Positions 10,470 through 18,923 of a DNA stretch of 64,000 nucleotides are shown here, in pieces; position 1 is the first letter of the stretch; every line of letters starts with the position of its first letter. The position numbers were made by a program, and so were the translations under genes. The notes below the pieces were generated by a model that was not told the DNA's origin, made no database searches, and worked only from the letters and a program-made list of their open reading frames with translations. The DNA comes from Rouxiella aceris (GTDB taxonomy: Bacteria > Pseudomonadota > Gammaproteobacteria > Enterobacterales > Enterobacteriaceae), in contig NZ_JAADJU010000001.1 of the NCBI RefSeq assembly GCF_012933545.1, positions 620,001-684,000 on the forward strand. Direction: 5' to 3'.

Positions 10470-13184
10470 TTATTGCCAGCCGTAACGACGGACAAAGAAG
10501 CCTTTCACACCTTGCGTCATCACCATATAGCCACCGAGGATCACCACCAGCCATGGGAAATAGCTTAGCGGTAACGCCTGCAGTTGCAGGAATCCTGCTG
10601 CCGGTGAGAAGATCAGTGCAATACCGGTCACCACCACTGCCAGGGTCATAAAGCACAGTGACCATGAGGCGCGACTTTGAATAAAGGGCACCTTGCGGGT
10701 GCGGATCATATGCACAATCAGCGTTTGTGACAGCAGGCCTTCAATAAACCAGCCAGACTGGAACAGGGTTTGCATGTCCGGCGTATTGGCCTTAAATACC
10801 CACCACATCAGCGAGAAGGTCAAAATATCAAACACTGAGCTGATCGGGCCAAAGAACACCATAAAGCGGCCAATATCGCCGGCGTTCCAGCGCTGCGGTT
10901 TTGCCAGTTGCTCCTCATCGACGTTATCGAAGGGGATCGCCACCTGTGAGACATCATAAATCAGGTTCTGCACCAGCAGATGCAGCGGTAACATCGGCAG
11001 GAAGGGCAGAAAGGCACTGGCTACCAATACGCTGAAAACATTACCAAAGTTGGAGCTGGCGGTCATTTTGATATATTTGAGCATATTGGCAAAGGTACGA
11101 CGCCCTTCCGTTACGCCCTGTTCCAGCACCATCAGGCTTTTTTCCAGCAGGATAATATCTGCCGCTTCTTTGGCAATATCCACCGCCGAGTCAACGGAAA
11201 TCCCGATATCCGCCGCGCGCAGCGCCGGAGCATCGTTAATACCATCGCCCATAAAACCGACCACATGTCCCTGTTCACGCAGCACGCGCACAATACGTTC
11301 TTTATGCAAGGGGGCCAGTTTGGCAAACACGCTGGTTTTCAGCGCCACTGCGGCAAGCTCGGCATCGCCAAGCCGTTCCACTTCACTGCCGATCAGGATA
11401 TGGTCGACGGCCAATCCGACATCTTTACACACCTTGCGCGCCACCAGCGGATTATCGCCGGTGAGGATCTTCACGGTGACCCCTTTGTTTTGCAACGCTT
11501 TCAGCGCCGGTGCAGTGCTCTCTTTTGGCGGATCGAGAAAGGCGATATATCCGGCGAGGATCAGGCTGGACTCATCGGCCACCGCATAATCGCGGGTGTT
11601 GGAAGGCATCACTTTGTGTGCCACCGCCACCACGCGCAGCCCCTGCTGATTAAGATCGTCAGTTATCAGCCGAATGCGCGTCAACAACTGTTCGGTCAGA
11701 GGGACGGTTTCGTCATTAAGCTGCACCAACGTACAGATCGACAGGATCTCTTCCAGCGCGCCTTTGCAGATCAGGCGATGATGATCTTCCGCTTCTGATA
11801 CCACCACCGACATGCGGCGACGATCGAAATCAAAAGGGATCTCATCGATCTTCAGATAACGATTGAAATTTTTCCCAGCCTGAATGGCTTCGGCACTTTC
11901 CAGCACCGCCACGTCGAGCAGGTTTTTCAGGCCAGTCTGATGATAACTGTTTAGCCAGGCCAGATGCAGCACGCTATCGGAAGGCGATCCCAGCACATCG
12001 GTATGACGCTCAAGAATAATTTTATCCTGCGTCAGGGTACCGGTTTTGTCGGTACACAGAATATCCATGGCCCCGAAGTTCTGAATGGCATCCAGATGTT
12101 TGACAATCACTTTCTGCCGCGAGAGTTTTACCGCCCCTTTCGCCAGCGTAGAAGTCACGATCATCGGCAGCATTTCCGGCGTCAGGCCAACGGCCACCGA
12201 CAGCGAGAACAGCGCCGCTTCCCACCAGTCGCCTTTGGTATAGCCATTAATCAGCAGCACAATCGGCGTCATAACCATCATAAAACGGATCAGCAGCCAG
12301 CTGACTTTACTGATACCACTCTGGAAGGCGTTAGGCTGCTCATCTTGCTGGATCACCCGCTCAGCCAACTGGCCGAACCAGGTCTGGCCGCCGGTGGCAA
12401 TCACCATTGCCATCGCTGTCCCGCTGACCACATTGGTGCCCATAAAGCACAGGGTATCTTGCTCCAGCGGATCGCAATCTTCCGGCATACGGCTGTTGGC
12501 CTGCTTTTCGACCGGCAACGACTCACCGGTCAGTGCCGCCTGGCTGATAAACAGATCTTTGGCCGAGAGGATACGCAGATCGGCGGGGATCATATCGCCA
12601 GCCGAGAGTTTCACCAGATCGCCGGGCACCAGTTGGTTGATCGGCAATTCCAGTTGTTCACTGCGCCCGCTCTGCTCATCGCAGCGCAATACCGTGGCGG
12701 TATTGCTGACCATGGCTTTTAACGCATCCGCCGCTTTATTGGAACGCGCTTCCTGGATAAAGCGCATCAGGGTGGAAATCACCACCATGCTGCTGATGAC
12801 CAGGGTGGCTTTGATATCTTCCGTGGCGTAGGACACCAGGGCAAGAATGGTCAACAGCAGGTTAAAGGGGTTGCGATAGCAGATCCACAGATGCTGCCAC
12901 CAGGGTGCAGGCTGTTGATCGTCAGTCTGGTTGGCGCCGACTACCTCACGAATGGCGGCCGCTTCTCCCTCGGTCAGCCCTTCAAAATGGCTGCCAAATT
13001 TGGCGTACAGCTGTTCTGCGCTGGCACGAGCGCAGGCCTGACTGTGTTGGGCAACCGATAAAGGCACCGCTTGACCAATAGCAGGCTGGATATTTTCTTC
13101 CAGCATTGGAGAACGGCGGATCAAACGGCGAGGTAAATTACGGCTAAAGAGATCAAATAGCCGTTGGGTCATAGTCTTAAACAT
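10470..13184 (-). CDS. mgtA: Mg2+-importing P-type ATPase
   Basis: The 904-residue protein matches E. coli/Salmonella MgtA throughout. It imports Mg2+ across the inner membrane under Mg2+ starvation. Visible P3B-ATPase features are TGES (219-222, actuator), the phosphorylation loop DKTGT with Asp379, TGD and GDGINDAPAL hinge motifs, and the C-terminal six-helix region ending RRYGWQ. ATG 13184 (MFKTMTQRL) is chosen over the upstream start at 13208 because AAAGG stands about eight bases ahead and the homologue begins MFK. A long leader with an MgtL-like peptide and alternative stems lies upstream, and a PhoP-box-like sequence further up, so low-Mg2+ induction is expected. Confidence 0.96.
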   Translation of the reverse strand: MFKTMTQRLFDLFSRNLPRRLIRRSPMLEENIQPAIGQAVPLSVAQHSQACARASAEQLYAKFGSHFEGLTEGEAAAIREVVGANQTDDQQPAPWWQHLWICYRNPFNLLLTILALVSYATEDIKATLVISSMVVISTLMRFIQEARSNKAADALKAMVSNTATVLRCDEQSGRSEQLELPINQLVPGDLVKLSAGDMIPADLRILSAKDLFISQAALTGESLPVEKQANSRMPEDCDPLEQDTLCFMGTNVVSGTAMAMVIATGGQTWFGQLAERVIQQDEQPNAFQSGISKVSWLLIRFMMVMTPIVLLINGYTKGDWWEAALFSLSVAVGLTPEMLPMIVTSTLAKGAVKLSRQKVIVKHLDAIQNFGAMDILCTDKTGTLTQDKIILERHTDVLGSPSDSVLHLAWLNSYHQTGLKNLLDVAVLESAEAIQAGKNFNRYLKIDEIPFDFDRRRMSVVVSEAEDHHRLICKGALEEILSICTLVQLNDETVPLTEQLLTRIRLITDDLNQQGLRVVAVAHKVMPSNTRDYAVADESSLILAGYIAFLDPPKESTAPALKALQNKGVTVKILTGDNPLVARKVCKDVGLAVDHILIGSEVERLGDAELAAVALKTSVFAKLAPLHKERIVRVLREQGHVVGFMGDGINDAPALRAADIGISVDSAVDIAKEAADIILLEKSLMVLEQGVTEGRRTFANMLKYIKMTASSNFGNVFSVLVASAFLPFLPMLPLHLLVQNLIYDVSQVAIPFDNVDEEQLAKPQRWNAGDIGRFMVFFGPISSVFDILTFSLMWWVFKANTPDMQTLFQSGWFIEGLLSQTLIVHMIRTRKVPFIQSRASWSLCFMTLAVVVTGIALIFSPAAGFLQLQALPLSYFPWLVVILGGYMVMTQGVKGFFVRRYGWQ

Positions 13185-13370
13185 AATTCGCACCTTTCTT
13201 GCGCCCACAGCCTGTCCCCGGCGTTATTGGCAGTGGCGGCACAGACCATAACCTTGCTGAAGCAAGTCAGGCGTATAAACCGGCAGTGCGAATATCACGG
13301 GTACCACGGCCACAGGTATGGCAAAGGGTAATAAAAAGCAGGGCGAACGCTCAAATGAGGGATCGCTGCC

Positions 13371-13426
13371 GCTTACCAAAATTTATCCGGTAAGCCACAG
13401 CTAAAAAAGGCAGGTGCTTACCGGAT
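13371..13426 (-). promoter_or_regulatory. mgtA leader: mutually exclusive stem-loops
   Basis: On the minus strand ATCCGGTAAGC (13426-13416) pairs perfectly over 11 bp with GCTTACCGGAT (13395-13385). The 3' arm GCTTACC (13395-13389) can instead pair with GGTAAGC (13377-13371). The two stems exclude each other. The first stem begins inside the stop codon of the leader peptide, so a ribosome finishing that peptide would mask its 5' arm and favour the second stem. This is the arrangement expected for a translation-coupled attenuator like the known mgtA leaders. Confidence 0.65.
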
Positions 13427-13461
13427 CACGACGGACTTACAGTGTTGGGGTCGGGATCCAT
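13426..13461 (-). CDS. mgtL: MgtL-type leader peptide of mgtA
   Basis: An 11-codon ORF, MDPDPNTVSPS, lies 241 bp before mgtA on the same strand. Its start resembles the MgtL leader peptides (E. coli MEPDPTPL..., Salmonella MDPEPTPL...). Known MgtL carries acidic-proline repeats whose translation aborts or slows at low Mg2+, which raises mgtA transcription. The DPDP here keeps the alternating acidic/proline pattern; the rest is shorter than the 17-residue E. coli peptide. The ribosome-binding site is weak. Its stop codon overlaps the first base of the leader hairpin. Confidence 0.7.
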   Translation of the reverse strand: MDPDPNTVSPS

Positions 13462-13670
13462 TAAGGTTTTCTCGGTCGGTTAAACAATATGCCGGCACTC
13501 AGCCGCGGATCTTTTGCGGGGGGTTTTACTCGCCAGGCATCTGAAGAATTGATTACTGCGGCTATGCCACCAGGAATTAACGGTGCGCATTGTCGCGCAA
13601 AATACGCGGCGCGGGGTGATCCTGATCAATTACGAGTGCGAATACTACACTGCCAAGTATTAACCGTACT

Positions 13671-13687
13671 TAAACCATGTAAAAACA
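13671..13687 (-). promoter_or_regulatory. Candidate PhoP box for mgtL-mgtA
   Basis: Read on the minus strand, TGTTTT-TACAT-GGTTTA matches the PhoP direct repeat (T/G)GTTTA-N5-(T/G)GTTTA with one mismatch. It lies 210 bp upstream of the leader peptide and points toward mgtA. No convincing -10 hexamer was fixed. Confidence 0.5.
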
Positions 13688-13892
13688 AAGATAAACCAGA
13701 TGATCAACCCGGTGAACTTAATGACAACGTTGTCTGGATGATTGAGAAACACCTGCTCTCACCCACGACAGCCCCAGCCGGTGCGCCATCGCGCTCATTT
13801 TGCTATTTGGGCAGGTTCCTCGGGCAAAATTCAGGCCAAAATAATGGCAATTTCCGCCAAATGTTCAGCAAACATTCGGATATGAAACTTCC

Positions 13893-13906
13893 TTGTTTGA
13901 AATCAA
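13893..13906 (+). promoter_or_regulatory. Candidate FNR site upstream of nrdD
   Basis: TTGTT-TGAA-ATCAA matches the FNR consensus TTGAT-N4-ATCAA at 9 of 10 positions. nrdDG is FNR-activated in E. coli and is needed only without oxygen, so the position about 170 bp before the start codon is sensible. Confidence 0.55.
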
Positions 13907-13932
13907 CAAATGTGCCATTAAGCCTACCCCCG

Positions 13933-13980
13933 GATCAACATATGGTGTGTATAGTATGCCACCTGACCTACATGTAGTGT
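13933..13980 (+). promoter_or_regulatory. Candidate tandem NrdR boxes upstream of nrdD
   Basis: Two imperfect palindromes ending in GTGT, at about 13933-13950 (ACATATGGTGTGT core) and 13965-13980 (CTACATGTAG core), each match about 11 of 16 positions of ACACWATATATWGTGT. They are about three helical turns apart (30-32 bp, depending on alignment), the usual NrdR arrangement at nrd promoters. Confidence 0.5.
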
Positions 13981-14073
13981 TATGTCGGGTAAAAGACAAC
14001 TAGCGCGACAAGCCGCACCAGCCGTGGTCTGCGCCGTTGTCAACATGCGAATCGCATCTGAAGGAGTGTCATT

Positions 14074-16257
14074 GTGAAATCAGAAACCCTCACCCGGGAA
14101 AACGTACAAACGGAAATCAACCGACCTGTAGTCATCAAACGCGATGGCTGTAAGGTACCGTTTGACGAGCAATTAATTAGCCAAGCCGTTCAGCGTGCCG
14201 CCCTGGCCGCGAACGTCAATGACGTTGATTATTGCGCCCAGGTGGCACGGGGAGTGACCGACAGCCTGAACCATCAGTCGCAAGTGGATATCCATGAGAT
14301 CCAGGAAGCGGTAGAAAACCAACTGATGGCCGGTCCTTATAAGCAGCTGGCACGAACCTATATCGAATATCGTCACGATCGTGACGTCAAACGCGAGCTG
14401 CGCGGCCGGTTAAACCAGGAAATTCGTGGTCTGGTTGAACAAAGTAATATGGCATTGCTCAATGAGAATGCCAATAAAGACAGTAAAGTGATCCCGACTC
14501 AACGCGATCTGCTGGCAGGGATTGTGGCCAAACATTATGCCAAACAGCATATCCTGCCACGCGACGTGGTCCTGGCCCATGAACGCGGCGAGATCCACTA
14601 TCACGACCTGGATTACTCCCCTTTCTTCCCAATGTTTAACTGCATGCTGATCGACCTGAAGGGGATGTTGACCAAAGGGTTCAAGATGGGTAATGCCGAG
14701 ATAGAAACACCAAAATCTATCTCCACCGCCACTGCCGTCACCGCGCAGATTATTGCCCAGGTGGCCAGCCATATTTACGGCGGCACCACCATCAACCGTA
14801 TTGACGAAATACTCGCGCCTTTTGTCTCGCAGAGCTTTGCCAAACATCAGGCGATTGCCAAACAGTGGCATATTGCCGACGCCGAAGCCTTTGCCCACGA
14901 ACGCACAGAAAAAGAGTGCTACGACGCCTTCCAGTCCCTGGAATATGAAGTCAATACGCTGCATACCGCCAACGGTCAGACGCCTTTTGTGACCTTTGGT
15001 TTTGGCCTGGGTACCTCCTGGGAATCACGCCTGATCCAACAGTCCATTTTACGTAACCGCATCGCCGGACTGGGAAAAAATCGCAAAACGGCGGTCTTCC
15101 CAAAATTGGTTTTTGCCATTCGTGAGGGTCTTAACCACAAGGCAGGCGACGCCAATTACGATATCAAGCAGTTGGCTCTCGAATGTGCCAGCAAGCGCAT
15201 GTATCCGGATATTCTTAATTACGATCAGGTGGTTAAAGTTACCGGTTCCTTTAAAACGCCAATGGGCTGCCGCAGCTTTTTGGGCGTTTATGAAGAAAAT
15301 GGTGAACAGATCCACGATGGCCGCAACAATATTGGCGTGATCAGCCTGAATCTGCCGCGCATCGCTTTAGAAGCCAAACATGATGAAGCCGCGTTCTGGG
15401 CCCTGCTCGATCAGCGTTTGCTGCTGGCGAAAAAAGCGCTGATGACGCGTATTGCGCGTCTGGAAGGCATTAAAGCCCGCGTTGCGCCGATTCTGTATAT
15501 GGAAGGGGCCTGCGGTGTACGCCTGAAAGCCGACGATAATATCGCCGAGATCTTCAAAAATGGCCGGGCGTCTATCTCCCTGGGATATATCGGCGTCCAT
15601 GAAACCATTAATGCGCTGTTTGGTAGCCAGACCCATGTGTTCGACGCCAGCCAACTGCGCGAAAAAGCGGTGGCCATTGTGGCCCGCCTGAAAGCCGCCA
15701 CCGAGAGCTGGAAAGAAGAAACCGGCTACGGTTTTAGCCTCTACAGTACCCCAAGCGAAAACCTGTGTGACCGTTTTTGCCGTCTGGATGCCGCACAGTT
15801 TGGCTTGATTGAAGGCGTCACCGATAAAGGCTACTACACCAATAGCTTCCATCTCGACGTTGAAAAGAAAGTAAATCCTTACGAGAAGCTAAATTTCGAA
15901 GCCCCCTATCCCCCTTTAAGCAATGGCGGATTTATCTGCTACGGCGAGTACCCCAACCTGCAGCACAATTTGCAGGCGCTGGAAGACGTGTGGGATTACA
16001 GCTATAGCCGCGTCCCTTATTACGGCACCAATACGCCAATTGATGAGTGCTACGAATGTGGCTTTACCGGTGAATTCTCCTGTACCAGCAAAGGCTTTAC
16101 CTGTCCGAAATGCGGCAATCATGATTCAGCGAAAGTGTCAGTCACCCGCCGAGTCTGTGGTTACCTCGGCAGTCCGGATGCGCGGCCGTTTAATGCCGGC
16201 AAGCAGGAAGAAGTCAAACGTCGGGTGAAACACCTGGCTAGCGGACAACTGGGCTAA
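14074..16257 (+). CDS. nrdD: Anaerobic ribonucleoside-triphosphate reductase
   Basis: Class III ribonucleotide reductase, 727 aa, reducing NTPs to dNTPs without oxygen via a glycyl radical. The N-terminal ATP-cone (KRDGCKVPF...) binds allosteric nucleotides. C-terminal cysteine pairs CYEC and CPKC (about 659/662 and 677/680) bind zinc, and RVCGYLG places the radical at Gly696, equivalent to Gly681 of E. coli. It has about 15 extra N-terminal residues. GTG 14074 is chosen because AAGGAGTG is five bases ahead. nrdG follows directly. FNR- and NrdR-like sites upstream fit anaerobic control. Confidence 0.97.
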   Translation: MKSETLTRENVQTEINRPVVIKRDGCKVPFDEQLISQAVQRAALAANVNDVDYCAQVARGVTDSLNHQSQVDIHEIQEAVENQLMAGPYKQLARTYIEYRHDRDVKRELRGRLNQEIRGLVEQSNMALLNENANKDSKVIPTQRDLLAGIVAKHYAKQHILPRDVVLAHERGEIHYHDLDYSPFFPMFNCMLIDLKGMLTKGFKMGNAEIETPKSISTATAVTAQIIAQVASHIYGGTTINRIDEILAPFVSQSFAKHQAIAKQWHIADAEAFAHERTEKECYDAFQSLEYEVNTLHTANGQTPFVTFGFGLGTSWESRLIQQSILRNRIAGLGKNRKTAVFPKLVFAIREGLNHKAGDANYDIKQLALECASKRMYPDILNYDQVVKVTGSFKTPMGCRSFLGVYEENGEQIHDGRNNIGVISLNLPRIALEAKHDEAAFWALLDQRLLLAKKALMTRIARLEGIKARVAPILYMEGACGVRLKADDNIAEIFKNGRASISLGYIGVHETINALFGSQTHVFDASQLREKAVAIVARLKAATESWKEETGYGFSLYSTPSENLCDRFCRLDAAQFGLIEGVTDKGYYTNSFHLDVEKKVNPYEKLNFEAPYPPLSNGGFICYGEYPNLQHNLQALEDVWDYSYSRVPYYGTNTPIDECYECGFTGEFSCTSKGFTCPKCGNHDSAKVSVTRRVCGYLGSPDARPFNAGKQEEVKRRVKHLASGQLG

Positions 16258-16261
16258 TAGA

Positions 16262-16726
16262 TTGAATTATCATCAATATTATCCCGTTGATGTGATCAAC
16301 GGGCCTGGCACCCGTTGCACCCTGTTTGTTTCAGGGTGCGTTCACCAATGCGTCGGGTGCTACAACAAAAGCACCTGGCGACTCAATTCCGGGCAGCCTT
16401 TTAGCCAGGCGATGGAAGATCAGATCATTGCCGATCTGCAGGATACGGAGATCCGCCGTCAGGGATTGTCGCTGTCGGGGGGCGATCCGCTGCACCCGCA
16501 AAATCTGCCCGCCATTGCGCAGTTACTCAAGCGCGTGGCCAGCGAATGTCCGGGTAAGGATGTGTGGCTATGGACCGGTTATTGTCTGGACGAACTCAGC
16601 GTCGAACAGCAACAGGTAGTAACGATGATCAATGTGTTAATCGACGGCAAATTTGTGGAAGCTTTGCGCGATCCTTCACTGGTTTGGCGCGGCAGTAGCA
16701 ATCAGGTGATCCACTATTTGCGTTGA
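16262..16726 (+). CDS. nrdG: Anaerobic ribonucleotide reductase activating protein (radical SAM)
   Basis: The 154-residue protein is the NrdD activase. It uses a 4Fe-4S cluster held by Cys26, Cys30 and Cys33 (CVHQCVGC, the CX3CX2C motif) and S-adenosylmethionine to create the glycyl radical on NrdD. Sequence is collinear with E. coli NrdG (154 aa). The start is unusual: the MNYHQYYPVD N-terminus requires a TTG codon at 16262, only four bases after the nrdD stop, with no good Shine-Dalgarno. Translation is probably coupled to nrdD. The 3' end overlaps the remnant toxin gene on the other strand. Confidence 0.95.
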   Translation: MNYHQYYPVDVINGPGTRCTLFVSGCVHQCVGCYNKSTWRLNSGQPFSQAMEDQIIADLQDTEIRRQGLSLSGGDPLHPQNLPAIAQLLKRVASECPGKDVWLWTGYCLDELSVEQQQVVTMINVLIDGKFVEALRDPSLVWRGSSNQVIHYLR

Positions 16727-16993
16727 AGTGAGGCGGAAGGAAACTGCTCCTTTTGATGTACCACGGCCATGATAATGATCGTCTTGTTTAGTACAGCATA
16801 GACGATCAACAAGGAGGCTTTACTCATCAGTAATTTCTGCAGTCCTTGCATTAAAAGGATATAAAAACTCAAAAATTCTTTCCCTGTCCTGAACAGCACT
16901 CTCATCCCATTCGATAGGCATGGCACTCATATGTTGACACATTTGTGACAACAGATAAGCGTCACTGTCTGCAAGACTTCGTCCATTGTTCAT
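16714..16993 (-). pseudogene. Remnant of a RelE/ParE-type toxin (with fused antitoxin tail?)
   Basis: From 16993 to 16820 an open frame ends MPIEWDESAVQDRERIFEF...AEITDE and stops. This is the typical N-terminus of a RelE/ParE plasmid-stabilisation toxin; its own ATG is at 16921. The matching C-terminus, LLIVYAVLNKTIII...VVHQKEQFP, continues in another frame down to a TAG at 16714. The middle of the toxin (about 30-35 residues, inferred from typical family length) is missing at the junction near 16820, so an internal deletion plus frameshift broke the gene. Codons before 16921 may be an antitoxin end but are not recognisable. It overlaps the nrdG 3' end. Confidence 0.6.
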
Positions 16994-17169
16994 CTCCCTG
17001 CAACTCCGCGATCACCAAACTGTCACTTATCCCGGGCAATATGAGGCCAACGTCGAACTGAGGTTGACATCATGCAAGCATCTCCCGCAATCCGATCATA
17101 CTTCTCTCTGGCCATGCGCCGCACCTCACTGCAGGTAGCCGCTGCTGTTTCTGCGAGGTATTCACTGTG

Positions 17170-17895
17170 ATGAACTTATCTAGACATCCGACCAGTTTCC
17201 CAACCCGTTATCAGCAAATTGCCGCCCAGCTTGAACAAGAGCTACGCAGCACCTATCGCTGTGGCGATTATCTGCCGCCAGAAAACCAGCTTGCCGAACG
17301 CTTTGAGGTTAATCGCCATACCCTGCGCCGGGCGGTGGATGAACTGGTTGAACGCGGTTGGCTGCAGCGTCGTCAGGGTATTGGCACGCTGGTGTTAATG
17401 CGCCCCTATGATTATCCGCTGCACTCACAGGCGCGGTTTAGCCAGAACCTGCTGGAACAGGGCAGTCACCCCACCAGCGAACGTCTGCTGGCGGTGATGC
17501 GTCCCTGCACCGATCACGTCGCCAGTGCGCTCTCCCGCGAGGAAGGCGACACAGTGATCCATCTGCGCACCCTGCGCCGGGTCAACAATGTGCCGGTATG
17601 CGTTATTGACCATTACCTGCCTGATCTTACCTGGTGGCCGGTTATTCAGCATTTTCAAAGCGGTTCGCTGCACGATTTTATCCGCACCGAGCTTAATCAG
17701 CAGTTAAGTCGCCGAACCACCCGTATCAATGCCCGCCGCGCGCTGGCAAAAGAGAGCAAGTTGCTCGAAATCGTGCCGCAAGCGCCATTGCTCTGCGTGC
17801 GAACAATCAACACCTGTGACAGTAACGATCGCGTGGCGGAATACTCCGTCAGTCTGACGCGTGCTGACATGATTGAACTGACGATGGAGCACTGA
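17170..17895 (+). CDS. phnF: GntR/HutC-family regulator of phosphonate genes
   Basis: The 241-residue protein has the same length as E. coli PhnF and aligns throughout. A winged helix-turn-helix (about 12-75, with RFEVNRHTLRRAVDELV) is followed by a UTRA ligand-binding domain. It heads the phn operon and probably represses it. ATG 17170 is chosen over the adjoining GTG because the homologue starts M-L-S-HPTS. phnG starts directly after the stop codon. In E. coli, phnCDE precede phnF; here upstream DNA instead holds nrdDG and a toxin remnant. Confidence 0.93.
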   Translation: MNLSRHPTSFPTRYQQIAAQLEQELRSTYRCGDYLPPENQLAERFEVNRHTLRRAVDELVERGWLQRRQGIGTLVLMRPYDYPLHSQARFSQNLLEQGSHPTSERLLAVMRPCTDHVASALSREEGDTVIHLRTLRRVNNVPVCVIDHYLPDLTWWPVIQHFQSGSLHDFIRTELNQQLSRRTTRINARRALAKESKLLEIVPQAPLLCVRTINTCDSNDRVAEYSVSLTRADMIELTMEH

Positions 17896-18339
17896 ATGGA
17901 CGCTTTACCAGGCCGTCAACGCTGGATGTCGGTGTTGGCCCATAGCCAACCTGCCGAGCTGCTTGCCCACTGGCAACCGCTGAATCTTAACCCGACTTTT
18001 CAACACCTGCGCCCGGCAGAAACCGGATTAACCCAGCTACAGGGGCGAATGGGCGGCAGCGGCAAACGCTTTGTGCTGGGCGATATGACCGTCACCCGCG
18101 CAGTGATCCAACTCTCCTCCGGGGTTTATGGCTACAGCTATGTCAGCGGACGCGACAAACAACATGCCGAACTCTGCGCGGTGATTGACGCCTTGCTACA
18201 GGTACCCGGTATGGATGAACTGTTACACAAACGGGTGATTGCGCCCCTGGCCGCCAGCCAACAGGCCACCCGCGAGCAGCGCGCCCGCGAAATTGCCGCC
18301 AGCCGCGTCGATTTCTTTACTCTGGTTCGGGGAGAATAA
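17896..18339 (+). CDS. phnG: C-P lyase core subunit PhnG
   Basis: PhnG (147 aa) is part of the PhnG2H2I2J2 carbon-phosphorus lyase core in the cytoplasm. With PhnI, PhnH and PhnL it links alkylphosphonate to C1 of ATP ribose, displacing adenine. Sequence is collinear with E. coli PhnG (150 aa), including the conserved RPAETGLTQLQGRMGG region. It begins at the base after the phnF stop, with GGAG in the end of phnF as ribosome-binding site, and precedes phnH by two bases. Confidence 0.93.
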   Translation: MDALPGRQRWMSVLAHSQPAELLAHWQPLNLNPTFQHLRPAETGLTQLQGRMGGSGKRFVLGDMTVTRAVIQLSSGVYGYSYVSGRDKQHAELCAVIDALLQVPGMDELLHKRVIAPLAASQQATREQRAREIAASRVDFFTLVRGE

Positions 18340-18341
18340 GC

Positions 18342-18923
18342 ATGTCACTTGTTACCAGTTTTCAGCATCCGGTTGCCGATGCGCAGTACAGTTTCCGCCG
18401 TATTCTCAAGGCATTAAGCGAACCCGGCAGTCTGGTAAGACTGCCAGCGGTCAACGGTTTTGACGCGCTGGGATCCGCCAGCACCTGTGTGCTTTTGACG
18501 CTGGTCGATCAGGACACGCCGCTGTGGATCAGCCCGCAACTGGACAGCGATGTGTTGCGCCAGAATCTGCGTTTTCATACCGGTGCGCTACTGACCAAGG
18601 ATCCCACTAACGTCAGCTTTGCGCTGGCCGCCGGATCTCTCGACAGCGCCACCTTATTGGCCTTCCCCTGCGGCGACGAAATGTCACCGGAGCTGGCCAC
18701 CAGCGTGGTGGTGCAGGTTGACTCGCTCGAGGGCGGCACACCTTTACGCCTGCAGGGACCCGGCATTGAGCAACAGCGCATTGTGACCATGCAGTTGCCC
18801 GCTGCCGTGACCCGTTACCTGCTTAACCGTCCGCACCGCTTCCCGCTGGGGCTGGATTTTCTGTTTACCTGCGGTGAGCAACTGCTTGCCATACCGCGTA
18901 CCACACGCGTGGAGGCTTGCTGA
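18342..18923 (+). CDS. phnH: C-P lyase core subunit PhnH
   Basis: PhnH (193 aa) is a core C-P lyase subunit with a degenerate PLP-transferase-like fold, and helps form the phosphonate-ribose triphosphate. The LGSASTCVLLTLVDQDTPLW and PHRFPLGLDFLF segments are typical. It follows phnG by two bases and its stop overlaps the phnI start (TGATG), so the two are translationally coupled. Confidence 0.93.
   Translation: MSLVTSFQHPVADAQYSFRRILKALSEPGSLVRLPAVNGFDALGSASTCVLLTLVDQDTPLWISPQLDSDVLRQNLRFHTGALLTKDPTNVSFALAAGSLDSATLLAFPCGDEMSPELATSVVVQVDSLEGGTPLRLQGPGIEQQRIVTMQLPAAVTRYLLNRPHRFPLGLDFLFTCGEQLLAIPRTTRVEAC

Noticed and set aside
13489-13977. Open frame of 162 codons between mgtA and nrdD on the plus strand
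   Set aside because: It overlaps the nrdD control sites and PhoP-box-like sequence, has no recognisable domain, odd composition and no ribosome-binding site; the region is better explained as regulatory DNA.
16994-17169. PhoB (Pho) box ahead of phnF
   Set aside because: Only one clear CTGTCA half near 17020 with a poor partner 11 bases upstream; too weak to list as a site.
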